Part shown: positions 45,093 through 55,821 of the stretch, one piece after another
Position numbering within the stretch: the first letter of the stretch is position 1
Layout: each line of letters opens with the position of its first letter
From: Gammaproteobacteria bacterium
Lineage (GTDB): Bacteria > Pseudomonadota > Gammaproteobacteria > Ga0077554 > Ga007554
Direction: 5' to 3'
Length of the DNA: 64,000 nt
NCBI GenBank assembly: GCA_040183005.1
Contig: JAMPIW010000007.1
Location: 62,001-126,000, forward strand
Translations under genes and position numbers: made by a program
The notes under the pieces: generated by a model
Told to the model about the DNA's origin: nothing
Database searches by the model: none
The model's input: the letters and a program-made list of their open reading frames with translations, nothing else

Positions 45093-45749
45093 ATGAATCA
45101 GCCATTTTTTACTCAAAATCCCGCCCGTGTGCGTGTTAAAATCTGCGGAATTACCCGCCACAAGGACGCTCTAGCCGCCGTCCGCCTGGGCGCAGACGCT
45201 ATCGGTCTGGTGTTTTACACACCCAGCCCGCGTGCGGTGACGCTTGCGCAGGCCAGGGAGATTGTCCGCACTCTGTCGCCATTTGTAACCGTGGTTGGGC
45301 TGTTTGTGGACGCGTCGCCGGAGGAGATCCGATCTGTGCTAGATGATGTACGTATCGACCTGTTGCAGTTTCACGGCGATGAGGCTCCGAGCGATTGCAG
45401 CGCATACGGCAAGCCTTATATTAAGGCGGTGCGCATGCGGGAGGGGGTGGATGTGGCGGAAACCGCCCGCTGCTATGCGGATGCCAGCGGTTTGTTGCTG
45501 GACAGCTACCGCGCAGGCATGGCAGGTGGCACGGGGGAGACGTTTAATTGGGCGCGTGTGCCCCCTGCTGTGGATAAACCGATTATTCTGGCTGGCGGGC
45601 TCACGCCGGAAAACGTGGCTGATGCTATCGTTCAGGTCCGGCCTTATGCGGTAGACGTGAGCGGTGGGGTGGAATCGGCCAAAGGTATCAAGGATGCGGA
45701 AAAAATTGCCGCATTCATGCGAGGTGTAAACAGTGCCAATGTCAATTAA
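45093..45749 (+). CDS. trpF: Phosphoribosylanthranilate isomerase
   Basis: The product is 218 residues with [12 protein letters not shown] (catalytic Cys), [19 protein letters not shown] and VDVSGGVES, all standard for TrpF. It performs the third step of tryptophan synthesis, converting phosphoribosylanthranilate to its ribulose form. The ATG at 45093 gives the normal N-terminus with a short extension. The 3' end overlaps trpB by 17 bases. Confidence 0.96.
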   Translation: MNQPFFTQNPARVRVKICGITRHKDALAAVRLGADAIGLVFYTPSPRAVTLAQAREIVRTLSPFVTVVGLFVDASPEEIRSVLDDVRIDLLQFHGDEAPSDCSAYGKPYIKAVRMREGVDVAETARCYADASGLLLDSYRAGMAGGTGETFNWARVPPAVDKPIILAGGLTPENVADAIVQVRPYAVDVSGGVESAKGIKDAEKIAAFMRGVNSANVN

Positions 45750-46959
45750 AGCGAAAGCAATTAATACCAATAGTCTGCCCGATGCCAACGGCCATTTCGG
45801 CCCTTACGGCGGGCGCTTTATCCCCGAAACCTTGATGGGGCCAGTGGAAGAGCTGCGGCAGGCCTACGAGGATTTGCGTAATGATCCGGCGTTTCTGGCC
45901 GAACTGGACAGGGATCTTGCCCAGTTCGTGGGCCGTCCTTCGCCGCTTTACCATGCCGAGCGCTGGAGCAAACAGTTGGGTGGTGCCCAGATTTACCTGA
46001 AGCGCGAAGACCTCAACCACACCGGCGCGCACAAGATCAACAACACCGTGGGGCAGGCGTTGCTGGCCCGGCATATGGGCAAGACGCGGGTGATCGCCGA
46101 GACCGGCGCGGGTCAGCATGGCGTCGCCTCGGCTACCGTGGCGGCGCGTTTCGGCATGGAATGCGTGGTGTACATGGGCTCCGAGGACATCAAACGCCAG
46201 GCAATCAATGTCTACCGTATGAAGCTGCTCGGTGCCGAAGTGGTGCCGGTGGAATCCGGTTCCAAGACGCTCAAGGACGCGCTCAATGAAGCGATGCGCG
46301 ACTGGGTGACCAACATCGACAATACTTTCTACATCATCGGCACCGTGGCCGGGCCGCATCCCTACCCGATGATGGTGCGCGATTTCCAGGCCATCATCGG
46401 CCGTGAGGCGCGTGCCCAGATTCTGGATCAGGCAGGCAGACTGCCTGATGCGCTGGTGGCATGCGTCGGCGGCGGCTCCAACGCCATCGGCCTGTTTCAT
46501 CCCTTCCTCAGCGATACTGGTGTGGCCATGTATGGCGTCGAGGCGGCGGGCGAAGGATTGGAGACGGAACATCATGCCGCCACCCTGTGCAAGGGCCGTC
46601 CCGGCGTGCTGCACGGCAACCGCACCTATCTCATTGAAGATGCCGACGGCCAGATCATTGAAACCCACTCCATCTCCGCCGGTCTTGACTATCCCGGTGT
46701 CGGGCCCGAGCATGCCTGGCTCAAGGACAGTGGGCGCGCCAATTACGTCGCCATTACCGACGACGAGGCGCTCGCAGCATTTCATGCGTTGACCCGTACC
46801 GAAGGTATCATGCCTGCCCTGGAGTCCAGTCATGCCCTGGCCTACGCGACGAAGTTGGCGCCCACCATGGATAAGGACAAGATCATCATCGTCAACCTGT
46901 CAGGGCGTGGTGACAAAGACATCCATACCGTGGCTGCACGCGAAGGAATCAAAGTATGA
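45733..46959 (+). CDS. trpB: Tryptophan synthase beta chain
   Basis: The product is 408 residues. The PLP-binding Lys is in [17 protein letters not shown], with [10 protein letters not shown], the phosphate-binding [12 protein letters not shown], and the cation-site and closing segments intact. It condenses indole and serine. GTG at 45733 has GAGGTG at proper distance; ATG six bases later is the alternative. It overlaps trpA by four bases. Confidence 0.97.
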   Translation: MPMSIKAKAINTNSLPDANGHFGPYGGRFIPETLMGPVEELRQAYEDLRNDPAFLAELDRDLAQFVGRPSPLYHAERWSKQLGGAQIYLKREDLNHTGAHKINNTVGQALLARHMGKTRVIAETGAGQHGVASATVAARFGMECVVYMGSEDIKRQAINVYRMKLLGAEVVPVESGSKTLKDALNEAMRDWVTNIDNTFYIIGTVAGPHPYPMMVRDFQAIIGREARAQILDQAGRLPDALVACVGGGSNAIGLFHPFLSDTGVAMYGVEAAGEGLETEHHAATLCKGRPGVLHGNRTYLIEDADGQIIETHSISAGLDYPGVGPEHAWLKDSGRANYVAITDDEALAAFHALTRTEGIMPALESSHALAYATKLAPTMDKDKIIIVNLSGRGDKDIHTVAAREGIKV

Positions 46960-47774
46960 GCCGCATCAAAAGCTGTTTCGACGCGTTGCGCCGCGACAAG
47001 CGTAAAGCCCTTATACCCTATGTCACCGCAGGTGATCCACAGCCGGACGTCACTGTCCCCTTGATGCACGCAATGGTGGCGGCGGGCGCGGATATCATCG
47101 AGCTGGGCGTGCCGTTTTCCGACCCCATGGCGGACGGTCCAGTAATCCAGGCGGCCTGCGAGCGCGCCCTGAAGCATCATGTCAGCCTGCGAAATGTGCT
47201 GGGCATGGTGCGCGAGTTCCGCACGCGTAATGACCATACTCCTGTGGTGCTCATGGGTTACCTCAACCCGGTTGAGGTGATGGGCTACGCCGAGTTCGCC
47301 CGTGCGGCGGATGAGGTGGGCGTGGACGGTGTGTTGACAGTTGATCTGCCACCCGAAGAGGCGGAGGTATTGGTGACGGAGCTGCGCGCCCGCCATCTGG
47401 ATAGCATTTTCCTCCTTGCGCCGACCAGTTCCGCCGAACGCATCGCCAGGATCTGTGCGATGGCCAGTGGATTCGTCTATTATGTTTCGCTCAAGGGCGT
47501 GACCGGTGTGGCGAGTATTGATGTGTCGGCAGTGGCAGCCAAACTGCAACAAATCCGCGCACTCACTGATCTCCCCATCGGCGTCGGGTTCGGCATCAAG
47601 GACGCCGCATCCGCCGCGCAAGTGGCCGCCGTGGCCGATGCGGTGGTCGTCGGTAGTGCTTTGGTGAAAAAGGTCGGAGAGTTTGCCGGGCAGCCGGAAA
47701 AAATTGAAAAAGAAGTGGCATCGCTCGTCAAGGAAATGCGCGTTGCAATGGATGGCGACCTCTTACCAAAATGA
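46956..47774 (+). CDS. trpA: Tryptophan synthase alpha chain
   Basis: The product is 272 residues with the catalytic Glu in [20 protein letters not shown], Asp in VDLPPEEAE and the phosphate loop [13 protein letters not shown]. It cleaves indole-glycerol phosphate to indole, which channels to TrpB. It is translationally coupled to trpB (ATGA) and 27 bases before accD. Confidence 0.97.
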   Translation: MSRIKSCFDALRRDKRKALIPYVTAGDPQPDVTVPLMHAMVAAGADIIELGVPFSDPMADGPVIQAACERALKHHVSLRNVLGMVREFRTRNDHTPVVLMGYLNPVEVMGYAEFARAADEVGVDGVLTVDLPPEEAEVLVTELRARHLDSIFLLAPTSSAERIARICAMASGFVYYVSLKGVTGVASIDVSAVAAKLQQIRALTDLPIGVGFGIKDAASAAQVAAVADAVVVGSALVKKVGEFAGQPEKIEKEVASLVKEMRVAMDGDLLPK

Positions 47775-47801
47775 TAACTATTCAATGATGGCGACGACTA
47801 A

Positions 47802-48674
47802 ATGAGCTGGTTCGGAAAATTAATCCCTACAAAAATCAGGACTGAGGGGCGCCAAAAAAAATCCATTCCTGAAGGATTGTGGGCCAAATGTCCTGCCTGT
47901 AGCGCAGTGTTGTACCGCGCTGAGGTTGAGCGTAATCTTGAGGTATGTCCCAAGTGTACGCACCACATGCGCGTCAGCGGGCGCAAGCGCCTCAACAGCT
48001 TTCTTGATCTCGAGTCCCGCGAGGAAATTGGCGGCGATCTCATTGCCGTGGACGAACTCAAGTTTCGCGACAGCAGAAAGTACCGTGACCGCCTGACGCA
48101 AGCCAAAAAAGAAACCGGTGAAAAAGATGCGTTGACCGTCATAAAAGGCCAGGTCAAAGGCCTGCCGCTGGTGGCGTGCGCGTTCGAATTTGGCTTCATG
48201 GGCGGTTCCATGGGCGCGGTGGTCGGCGAGAAATTTGTGCGTGCCGCGAATGTCTGTATGGAGCACAACATCCCGCTGGTGTGTTTTTCCGCGAGCGGCG
48301 GCGCGCGCATGCAGGAGGCGCTCTTTTCTCTCATGCAAATGGCAAAAACCAGCGCCGCCCTGGCGCGCCTGAGCAGACAAGGTATTCCATATATCTCCGT
48401 GCTCACCGATCCGACGATGGGTGGCGTATCGGCGAGCTTCGCCATGCTGGGCGACATCAACGTCGCCGAACCCGGTGCCCTGATCGGCTTCGCCGGCCCG
48501 CGAGTCATCGAGCAGACGGTACGCCAGACGCTGCCGGAGGGCTTCCAGCGCAGCGAATTCCTGCTGGAGCATGGCGCAATAGACATGATCATCGACCGCC
48601 GTGAAATGCGCGACCGTCTTACCTCCGTGCTGGCTATTCTTACCCACCGGCCCGCGCCTGAGAACGCGATTTAA
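47802..48674 (+). CDS. accD: Acetyl-CoA carboxylase carboxyltransferase subunit beta
   Basis: The product is 290 residues with an N-terminal four-Cys zinc ribbon ([10 protein letters not shown] ... [10 protein letters not shown]) and the carboxyltransferase core ([43 protein letters not shown]). It works with AccA to carboxylate acetyl-CoA in fatty-acid synthesis. The usual next gene, folC, is not present; a polysaccharide region follows instead. Confidence 0.97.
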   Translation: MSWFGKLIPTKIRTEGRQKKSIPEGLWAKCPACSAVLYRAEVERNLEVCPKCTHHMRVSGRKRLNSFLDLESREEIGGDLIAVDELKFRDSRKYRDRLTQAKKETGEKDALTVIKGQVKGLPLVACAFEFGFMGGSMGAVVGEKFVRAANVCMEHNIPLVCFSASGGARMQEALFSLMQMAKTSAALARLSRQGIPYISVLTDPTMGGVSASFAMLGDINVAEPGALIGFAGPRVIEQTVRQTLPEGFQRSEFLLEHGAIDMIIDRREMRDRLTSVLAILTHRPAPENAI

Positions 48675-49001
48675 AAGGGGCCTTGTGCTACATCCCTTGA
48701 TCGAGATCTTGAACAGCTAAAATAGGGTGGGTTTACACAAAGGGTGCAAGGGTGCTTTTTGTGTGACCCGCCAAGTGTTGCGTAGCAACGCAATGCATTA
48801 CCTTGAAAACCGAACTTCCCACCCCGTTTAACTGCCTTTTTAGGATTATTTAATTTGGCGGCACATCGGTGAATAACGGTACAAGCCGCGCACCTCTTGT
48901 GCCCTCTGGGCAATCCCACAGTCCATCAAATGTCATAAAAAATCCTGTAGAATGTCGTGTCATCTCTTTATGTGAATCTGGAAACAAATTTTGGAGTGCC
49001 A
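48675..49001. other. Intergenic region with imperfect hairpins
   Basis: The gap between accD and manC contains an imperfect long hairpin around 48726-48772 (GGGTGGGTTTACACAAA against TTTGTGTGACCCGCC) and a short dyad GTTGCGTAGCAAC (48777-48789). No gene was recognised. The first may act as terminator or be a dispersed REP-like element; the promoter of manC must lie in the last part. Confidence 0.4.
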
Positions 49002-50471
49002 ATGAATATCCAGCCCGTCATTCTTTCCGGTGGTTCCGGTAGCCGTTTGTGGCCCATGTCGCGAGAGCATTACCCCAAGCAGTTGTTGCCTCTGGTGGGT
49101 GACAAAACCATGTTGCAGGCTACGGTGCAGCGTCTGGAGGGGCTTCAGGCTTTTCTTGGTGAAAAAGATGGGATGCTTGAGCCAATTGTGGTGTGCAACG
49201 AGGAGCATCGCTTTCTGGTAGCCGAGCAGTTGCGGCAGATCGGTACGAAACCATCTTCGATTATTCTGGAGCCGGTGGGGCGGAATACGGCACCGGCTTT
49301 GGCGCTGGCGGCGATTAACGCGGAAAGTGCTGGCGATCCGGTGTTGCTGGTGATGCCTGCCGATCACGTTATCCAGAATCGTGAGGCTTTCCTGAGGGCG
49401 GTGGCGCAAGGTGCCGTTTTGGCAGGGCAGGGTCGTCTGGTGACGTTCGGGATTCTTCCTGATCGGGCGGAGACCGGTTATGGCTATATTCAGCAAGGCT
49501 CTTCCGTTGGCTTGGCTGCGGCGCCGGATGCGTGTTATATCGGGGCATTTGTTGAAAAGCCGGATGCGGTGACCGCGGAGGATTATTGGACGTCGGGCCA
49601 ATATTTGTGGAACAGCGGCATTTTCATGATGCGGGCTTCGGTGTGGTTGCAGGAGTTGTTCCGTTTCCGGCCTGATATTGTTCAATCCTGCCAGGTGGCG
49701 TATCAGCAGGGCAAGCAGGATCAGGATTTTTACCGGGTGAATAAGGCGGCGTTTTCATCCTGCCCTTCCGATTCCATCGATTACGCAGTGATGGAAAAGC
49801 TCACGTCTGGCGGGTTAGTGGCCGACAACGAAAAGGCTGCGGTGATTCCATTGGATGCGGGATGGTCCGATGTTGGTGCGTGGGCGGCCTTGTGGGAAGT
49901 GAGCGATAAGGATGAGCACGGCAACGTGATAAAAGGGGATGTGTATACGCATGGGACGCGTAACACGCTGCTGATCGCGGAGCACCGTTTTCTGGCCTGT
50001 GTGGGCGTTAATGATATTGTTGTGATTGAAACCCCGGATGCGGTGATGGTGGTTCATCAAAGCAAGGTGCAGGACGTGAAGCAAATTGTTGCACATCTGA
50101 AAGACAAGAAGCGTTCTGAATATTTGTTGCACCGCAAAGTTTCGCGGCCATGGGGAAGTTATGACAGCATTGATAATGGTGAGCGGTTTCAGGTGAAGCG
50201 TATCGTTGTGAGTCCCGGCGGAACGCTTTCCATGCAGATGCACCATCATCGCGCGGAACACTGGATTGTGGTGAAGGGTACGGCGAGGGTGACGCGCGGA
50301 GATGAGGTGTTTCTGCTGACGGAGAATCAGTCGACGTATATTCCTATTGGTGTGACCCACCGGCTGGAAAATCCCGGCACTATTCCACTGGAGTTGATTG
50401 AGGTGCAATCAGGCTCTTATCTTGGAGAGGATGACATCGTGCGGTTTGAAGATACATATGGTAGGAGTTGA
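49002..50471 (+). CDS. manC: Mannose-1-phosphate guanylyltransferase / mannose-6-phosphate isomerase
   Basis: The product is 489 residues: an N-terminal nucleotidyltransferase (ILSGGSGSRLWPMSREHYPKQLLPL; PADHVIQN; FVEKPDAVTA) and a C-terminal cupin isomerase (RPWGSYDSIDNGERFQVKRIV; MHHHRAEHWIVVKG). It makes GDP-mannose from mannose phosphates for surface polysaccharide. Start 49002 has GGAG upstream. It opens the polysaccharide region. Confidence 0.95.
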   Translation: MNIQPVILSGGSGSRLWPMSREHYPKQLLPLVGDKTMLQATVQRLEGLQAFLGEKDGMLEPIVVCNEEHRFLVAEQLRQIGTKPSSIILEPVGRNTAPALALAAINAESAGDPVLLVMPADHVIQNREAFLRAVAQGAVLAGQGRLVTFGILPDRAETGYGYIQQGSSVGLAAAPDACYIGAFVEKPDAVTAEDYWTSGQYLWNSGIFMMRASVWLQELFRFRPDIVQSCQVAYQQGKQDQDFYRVNKAAFSSCPSDSIDYAVMEKLTSGGLVADNEKAAVIPLDAGWSDVGAWAALWEVSDKDEHGNVIKGDVYTHGTRNTLLIAEHRFLACVGVNDIVVIETPDAVMVVHQSKVQDVKQIVAHLKDKKRSEYLLHRKVSRPWGSYDSIDNGERFQVKRIVVSPGGTLSMQMHHHRAEHWIVVKGTARVTRGDEVFLLTENQSTYIPIGVTHRLENPGTIPLELIEVQSGSYLGEDDIVRFEDTYGRS

Positions 50472-50539
50472 TGCGCGCTTTGACATACGATGCAGACTGC
50501 TTCAGTAATGCGACACACAATGAGTGAGTGAGGTATATC

Positions 50540-51160
50540 GTGAGCAGCTCCGTAACAAAAAGCAGTAACGTGGTCTGGCATGAAAGCAAAGTTTCACGCG
50601 AGGATCGCGAGCGATTGAAGAATCACAAGGGTGTGTTGTTGTGGTTTACGGGGCTTTCGGGAGCAGGAAAGTCGACACTTGCGCATGCGGTTGAAGAAGC
50701 CTCTTATAATCGTGGGTGCCATACGTATGTGCTCGATGGCGATAATGTGCGCCATGGATTGTGTGGTGATCTTGGTTTTTCCGCGCACGACCGGACGGAG
50801 AATATTCGACGCATTGGGGAAATGTCGAAGTTATTTGTGGATGCCGGCGTGATTGTGTTGACGGCGTTTATCTCGCCGTTTCGTGATGATCGCGAGCGTG
50901 TCCGGAATCTGATGCCGGAAGGCGACTTTCTCGAGATTTATTGCCAGTCTAGTCTCGAGCGTTGCGAAGAGCGTGATGTGAAGGGGCTGTATCGCCGTGC
51001 GCGTGCGGGGGAAATCCCAGATTTTACAGGCATTTCTTCACCGTATGAGGAGCCGCTCCACCCTGAGCTGATTGTGAATACCGGGGAGTGGTCGATCGAG
51101 GACTCCGCGACGGCTGTTTTAAAAATGCTGGAAGATCGCGGTATTTTGCGTCAGGGTTAG
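50540..51160 (+). CDS. cysC: Adenylylsulfate (APS) kinase
   Basis: The product is 206 residues with P-loop [24 protein letters not shown], and [14 protein letters not shown], all typical of CysC. It phosphorylates APS to PAPS. There is no cysD, cysN or reductase next to it; instead it lies between manC and the rhamnose genes, so PAPS for sulfation of a polysaccharide is a reasonable idea. GTG at 50540 has AGTGAGG upstream. Confidence 0.93.
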   Translation: MSSSVTKSSNVVWHESKVSREDRERLKNHKGVLLWFTGLSGAGKSTLAHAVEEASYNRGCHTYVLDGDNVRHGLCGDLGFSAHDRTENIRRIGEMSKLFVDAGVIVLTAFISPFRDDRERVRNLMPEGDFLEIYCQSSLERCEERDVKGLYRRARAGEIPDFTGISSPYEEPLHPELIVNTGEWSIEDSATAVLKMLEDRGILRQG

Positions 51161-51207
51161 ACGGCGCAAGTAGATCGGGACTTGGGTGAGCATTACAGGA
51201 GGAAGAG

Positions 51208-52275
51208 GTGATTTTAGTAACAGGTGGTGCTGGATTTATCGGTTCGAATTTCGTGCTCGACTGGATTGCTTGCGAAGGCACGCCGGTTGTTAATCTCGAC
51301 AAGCTTACATATGCCGGAAATCTGGAGAATCTGGCGAACATCAGCAATGATGGCCGGCATATTTTTGTGCATGGCGATATCGGCGATAGCGCGTTGGTCG
51401 GGGATCTTTTAAAAAAATACAAACCGCACGCTATCGTGAATTTTGCTGCGGAGAGCCATGTGGATCGCTCCATTTATGGTCCTGCTGATTTCGTTCACAC
51501 CAATGTTGTGGGGACGTTTAATTTGCTGGAAGAGGTGCGTGCCTACTGGTCATCTCTTGCCGATAATGAGAAAAGTGCATTCCGCTTTTTGCATGTTTCA
51601 ACGGATGAGGTGTATGGCTCTTTGGGGTCCGACGATGCGCCGTTCACAGAAGAAACACCCTATGCGCCGAACAGCCCTTACTCTGCCTCCAAGGCGGCCT
51701 CCGATCATCTGGTGCGCGCGTATCACCATACCTATGGTCTGCCGACGCTGACAACCAATTGTTCCAATAATTATGGGCCTTATCAATTTCCGGAAAAACT
51801 TATTGCGTTGATGATTCTCAATGCGACGAAGGGCCGTTCGTTACCCATCTATGGGGATGGGCAGAATGTGCGTGACTGGCTATATGTCGGTGATCATTGC
51901 GAGGCGATCAGGGTGGTGCTGGCCAAAGGGATTGTGGGTGAAACATACAATATTGGCGGATGGAATGAAAAAACCAATCTTGATGTTGTTCACACTATTT
52001 GCGCCATCCTTGATGAATGTCTCCCTGATTCATCGTTCGCCCCTCATGCCTCGCTCATCACGTATGTTAAGGATCGCCCTGGACATGATCGGCGTTATGC
52101 GATTGATGCCCGCAAAATAGAACGGGATTTGGGTTGGAAACCCAAGGAGAATTTTGAAACGGGTATTCGCAAAACCGTGCGCTGGTATCTCGATAACATG
52201 CCATGGGTTGAGAATGTGGCGAGTGGCAATTATCAAAACTGGCTTGCACAAAATTACGTGGATAGGGGTGTGTAA
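51208..52275 (+). CDS. rfbB: dTDP-glucose 4,6-dehydratase
   Basis: The product is 355 residues, an extended SDR: NAD-binding [12 protein letters not shown], catalytic Thr-Asp-Glu in VSTDEVYGS, and [10 protein letters not shown] with the Tyr-Lys pair. It makes dTDP-4-keto-6-deoxyglucose. Translation starts with GTG after a strong AGGAGG. The stop shares a base with the rfbA start. Confidence 0.96.
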   Translation: MILVTGGAGFIGSNFVLDWIACEGTPVVNLDKLTYAGNLENLANISNDGRHIFVHGDIGDSALVGDLLKKYKPHAIVNFAAESHVDRSIYGPADFVHTNVVGTFNLLEEVRAYWSSLADNEKSAFRFLHVSTDEVYGSLGSDDAPFTEETPYAPNSPYSASKAASDHLVRAYHHTYGLPTLTTNCSNNYGPYQFPEKLIALMILNATKGRSLPIYGDGQNVRDWLYVGDHCEAIRVVLAKGIVGETYNIGGWNEKTNLDVVHTICAILDECLPDSSFAPHASLITYVKDRPGHDRRYAIDARKIERDLGWKPKENFETGIRKTVRWYLDNMPWVENVASGNYQNWLAQNYVDRGV

Positions 52276-53150
52276 TGAAGGGCATTATTCTGGCCGGCGG
52301 CTCCGGCACACGCTTGTACCCGGTGACGTATACCGTCTCCAAGCAGCTTTTGCCGATTTATGACAAACCGATGATTTATTATCCGCTCACCACGCTGATG
52401 CTGGCGGGGATACGAGATATATTAATTATTTCAACACCACAGGATACGCCGAGATTCGAGCAATTAATCGGGGATGGCAGTCAATGGGGGTTGAATGTTT
52501 CCTATGCGGTTCAACCCTCTCCCGATGGTCTGGCGCAGGCGTTCATCATCGGCAAGGAATTCGTCGGCGGGGATGCGTGTGCCCTCGTGCTTGGGGATAA
52601 TATTTTTTATGGCCATGATTTGTCACCCCAGCTTACCGACGCGACAACCAAGGAAATAGGCGCGACGGTGTTTGCCTATCCAGTGCAGGATCCCGAACGT
52701 TATGGCGTGGTTGAGTTTGATGAATACGGCAAGGCGTTGAGCATTGTCGAAAAGCCAAAAGAACCCAAGTCGCGCTATGCAGTGACCGGGCTTTATTTTT
52801 ACGATAACCAGGTTGTCGATATTGCACAAACCATTAAGCCCTCCGCGCGCGGTGAGTTGGAAATCACGGATGTCAACCGCTGCTATCTTGAGATGGGCTT
52901 GCTGGATGTTCAGGTGATGGGGCGGGGTATGGCGTGGCTGGATACCGGAACGCATGAGTCGCTGCTTGAGGCCTCGCTGTTTATCCAGACCCTGGAGAAA
53001 CGACAAGGATTGAAGATCGCGTGTCCCGAAGAGATTGCCTATCGCAAGGGCTATATCAATGCGGCGCAGCTGGAGGCGCTGGCGCTACCGTTGGCGAAAA
53101 ACGGCTATGGTGCTTATTTGTTGGGGTTGCTCCGGGAAAAGATTTTTTGA
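52275..53150 (+). CDS. rfbA: Glucose-1-phosphate thymidylyltransferase
   Basis: The product is 291 residues with [31 protein letters not shown] and [16 protein letters not shown]. It forms dTDP-glucose from dTTP and glucose-1-phosphate, the first dTDP-rhamnose step. Start overlaps the rfbB stop (TAATG). Confidence 0.97.
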   Translation: MKGIILAGGSGTRLYPVTYTVSKQLLPIYDKPMIYYPLTTLMLAGIRDILIISTPQDTPRFEQLIGDGSQWGLNVSYAVQPSPDGLAQAFIIGKEFVGGDACALVLGDNIFYGHDLSPQLTDATTKEIGATVFAYPVQDPERYGVVEFDEYGKALSIVEKPKEPKSRYAVTGLYFYDNQVVDIAQTIKPSARGELEITDVNRCYLEMGLLDVQVMGRGMAWLDTGTHESLLEASLFIQTLEKRQGLKIACPEEIAYRKGYINAAQLEALALPLAKNGYGAYLLGLLREKIF

Positions 53151-53188
53151 AAATGGATCACCCATTATGGTGTCGACCCGGAAAATAG

Positions 53189-53242
53189 TAGGGTGCGCCG
53201 TGCGCACCATCCATTTTCACGTGGCGCGTGGAACACACCCTA
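53189..53242. repeat. REP-like nested palindrome between rfbA and rfbC
   Basis: Outer arms TAGGGTG and CACCCTA enclose an inner hairpin GGTGCGC-CGT-GCGCACC. Such elements are common between genes of proteobacterial operons and affect mRNA stability. The AATAGGGTGGG start of the hairpin after accD is similar but not a full match. Confidence 0.55.
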
Positions 53243-53273
53243 CCGCGAAAGATTGAAAATTGAGTAATAATTT

Positions 53274-53819
53274 ATGCACGTACAAAAAACAGCCATTCCA
53301 GACGCGCTGATCATCGAGCCTAAGGTGTTCGGTGATGAACGCGGGTTTTTCTATGAGAGCTTCAATCAGAGAACGCTGGCTGAAGTGGCAGGTATTACGG
53401 ATGGTTTTGTACAGGACAATCATTCCCGCTCCGCAAAGAATGTATTGCGTGGCTTGCATTACCAGATTGAGCAGCCTCAGGGTAAGCTGGTGCGCGTGGT
53501 TGTTGGCGAGGTCTTTGATGTGGCCGTTGATATTCGTCGCTCATCGGCGACATTTGGTCAGTGGGTGGGTGTGCATTTGTCCGCAGAAAACAAGCGCATG
53601 TTTTGGGTGCCTAAAGGCTTTGCGCATGGTTTTCTGGTATTGTCCGATTACGCGGAATTTCTCTATAAAACCACGGATTTCTACGCTCCGGAATATGAAC
53701 GCTCGATACTCTGGAATGATCCCGATCTTGGTATAGCGTGGCCGCTTGACGGTCAACCGGTTTTGTCGGCCAAGGATATGGCGGGTGTGCGGCTCAAGGA
53801 TGCCGAGGTGTTCCCATGA
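53274..53819 (+). CDS. rfbC: dTDP-4-dehydrorhamnose 3,5-epimerase
   Basis: The product is 181 residues with FVQDNHSRSAKNVLRGLHYQ (catalytic His) and FWVPKGFAHGFLVLSDYAEFLYKTT, standard for RmlC. It epimerises the sugar at C3 and C5. It overlaps rfbD by four bases. Confidence 0.96.
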   Translation: MHVQKTAIPDALIIEPKVFGDERGFFYESFNQRTLAEVAGITDGFVQDNHSRSAKNVLRGLHYQIEQPQGKLVRVVVGEVFDVAVDIRRSSATFGQWVGVHLSAENKRMFWVPKGFAHGFLVLSDYAEFLYKTTDFYAPEYERSILWNDPDLGIAWPLDGQPVLSAKDMAGVRLKDAEVFP

Positions 53820-54685
53820 ACAGGAAAATCCTGCTTACTGGAAAAAATGGCCAGGTAGGATGGGAGCTTGAGCGGACGCTTTCGACGCTGGGCCAGGTTA
53901 TTGCGCTGGATCAGGCAGATATGGATCTTGCTGATCCGGATTCTATCAGAAAGGTTATTCGTGCCATCAAGCCGGGCTTGATCGTCAACCCGGCGGCCTA
54001 TACGGCGGTGGACAAGGCTGAATCTGAACCGGAGTTGACCCTGTCCATCAATGGTACGGCGCCGGGCATCATGGCGGAAGAGGCCAAGCGCTTGGATGCG
54101 GCGCTGATACACTTTTCCACGGACTATGTTTTTGATGGTGCCACTACGACGGCTTATACCGAACAGGATGCCCCTAATCCGAAGAGTGTTTATGGTAGCT
54201 CCAAGCTGGCGGGTGAGTTGGCGATTCAGGCTGTCGGTGTACCCCATCTCATTCTGCGCACCAGCTGGGTTTATGGTGTGCGCGGCAAGAATTTCCTGTT
54301 GACCATGCAGCGTCTGGCGCGCGAGCGTCCATCTTTGAACGTGGTCGATGACCAGTTTGGTGCGCCTACATGGTGCCGCTTGCTCGCCGAGGCTACTGCC
54401 CAGATTGTGGCGCAGGGCCAAGGCGATGTGGCGGGGCATATTCAGCAGCGCACGGGTGTCTACCACATGACGTGCGCCGGGCAGACATCCTGGCATGGTT
54501 TTGCCCGTTCCATTCTGGAACGGGAGACCGGCCCGGTGGCAGATCTGCGACCCATTCCCAGTATGGACTATCCTACGCCTGCGGCACGTCCGCATTATTC
54601 AGTGTTGGATAATGCACGATTGGCCGATACATTCGGTATCAAACTGCCGGATTGGGCTGCTGCCTTGGAGATAGCACTGGCTTGA
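53816..54685 (+). CDS. rfbD: dTDP-4-dehydrorhamnose reductase
   Basis: The product is 289 residues: nucleotide-binding LTGKNGQVGWELERTL, NPAAYTAVDKAE, FSTDYVFDG and the catalytic Tyr-Lys in VYGSSKLAGE. It completes dTDP-L-rhamnose. ATGA overlap with rfbC. Confidence 0.96.
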   Translation: MNRKILLTGKNGQVGWELERTLSTLGQVIALDQADMDLADPDSIRKVIRAIKPGLIVNPAAYTAVDKAESEPELTLSINGTAPGIMAEEAKRLDAALIHFSTDYVFDGATTTAYTEQDAPNPKSVYGSSKLAGELAIQAVGVPHLILRTSWVYGVRGKNFLLTMQRLARERPSLNVVDDQFGAPTWCRLLAEATAQIVAQGQGDVAGHIQQRTGVYHMTCAGQTSWHGFARSILERETGPVADLRPIPSMDYPTPAARPHYSVLDNARLADTFGIKLPDWAAALEIALA

Positions 54686-54719
54686 TGCCGCACTTGTAAC
54701 GCGCAAGCATAGGGTATCC

Positions 54720-55070
54720 ATGTTGAGTAAAATTTCTTTGCTGGGCGCAATTATTTTTGTGGCCCTGCTTTTCTGGGGAGGGAGCCAACCGGTGGCCGTT
54801 GGTTTGTTTGAGCCACCGTTCGATAAGGTTGCTCATTTTACTGCGTTTGGTGTGCTTGGTTTCTTGCTGTGGCTGGGATTCCAGGGAAGATGGCCGTTGT
54901 TGATAATTATCCTGGTGGGGTGCGTAGGTGCCCTGGATGAGTGGCGTCAGGCTTTTCTTCCTGGCAGGGCGGTGAGTTTTGGCGATTTTGCGATGGATAT
55001 GACCGCTGTGGTGGTAGTTGTAGGAGTCATGAGTGCGCGAGCAAAACTGCTAAGAGGACGAAGGGAGTAA
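54720..55070 (+). CDS. VanZ-like small membrane protein
   Basis: The product is 116 residues with three to four hydrophobic helices and the family features FDKVAHFTAFGVLGFLLW and GALDEWRQAFLPGRAVSFGDFAMD. VanZ-like proteins are often found with exopolysaccharide genes; the activity is unknown. It follows rfbD by 34 bases and probably belongs to the same operon. Confidence 0.8.
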   Translation: MLSKISLLGAIIFVALLFWGGSQPVAVGLFEPPFDKVAHFTAFGVLGFLLWLGFQGRWPLLIIILVGCVGALDEWRQAFLPGRAVSFGDFAMDMTAVVVVVGVMSARAKLLRGRRE

Positions 55071-55821
55071 AGGAAGTTTTTGTGCATGAGGTGACAGCTT
55101 GTTCAGTTGTGGTGCGGATCCCCCGGTGTCAGGATTGGGCAAACACCAGCTTTCCCTGTATGCATTGAACCACCCCAGGGAAAATTCGGTAGATTCCAAC
55201 ACCTTGAAATCGGTGGCACCCATGAAGATCATTTATTTGTCTTTTATCAGTAGGTTAATTAGGGCTGCACCGGAAATCTCCGGACCGTAGCGTTTTTAGT
55301 TACAAGCTTTATTATCGCTCTGGCTGTAATGTTGTTGTCATGCCCCCGTATTATCGTGGTTTCCACGCATCGCTTTTTTTCGCCTTTCTAGAGAGCAATA
55401 CTTTCCTGCTTCAGTCCGATAAATAAACGTATCTGACTTCTGGCATGTTTTGTGTATTGGTATATCACCAAACTTATGCCGTGCCGGTGCCGGCGCAAGC
55501 TCTTCGGGCGAAGGTGGCGTTATTTGCGGCAGGAACGATATCTGTGCCCAGAGGGAGATAAGTAGAAAATTGTCGTTCACAAGGAAAAGCGTCTCTATTC
55601 GGAGACGGTGCATTACCGGAAATAGTTGTTCTTTGATTTTTTTTCGTATTTTTTTGTGACATTTTTTATTATATTCAGTCGATTATTATCTGTTTTGTTG
55701 AGTATGAATAATGTGAGGGCGCTGTCTCTTTTTGATGATGCATTGTATGTATGGTTATTTTATGAGTGGCGGGTGGGGCCAGGATTGGATTTGATCTAAT
55801 GTTACTTATAGGATATATTCA
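55071..55821. other. Long AT-rich intergenic region upstream of the exopolysaccharide transferase
   Basis: About 750 bases with no convincing gene. Contents noted: T-rich stretches around 55630-55680, a small dyad around GTCTC/GAGAC near 55590, and a 117-base open frame at 55446 with no known family. An intrinsic terminator for the rfb operon is not clear. The size and AT content suggest a complex promoter region for the genes that follow. Confidence 0.4.

Noticed and set aside
45742-46833. 363-codon open frame antisense to trpB
   Set aside because: Shadow of trpB, which is fully conserved on the plus strand.
47820-48647. 275-codon open frame antisense to accD
   Set aside because: Shadow of accD.
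55338-55613. 91-codon open frame in the gap before the WcaJ-type gene
   Set aside because: No recognisable fold or start signal; composition does not differ from the surrounding non-coding DNA.
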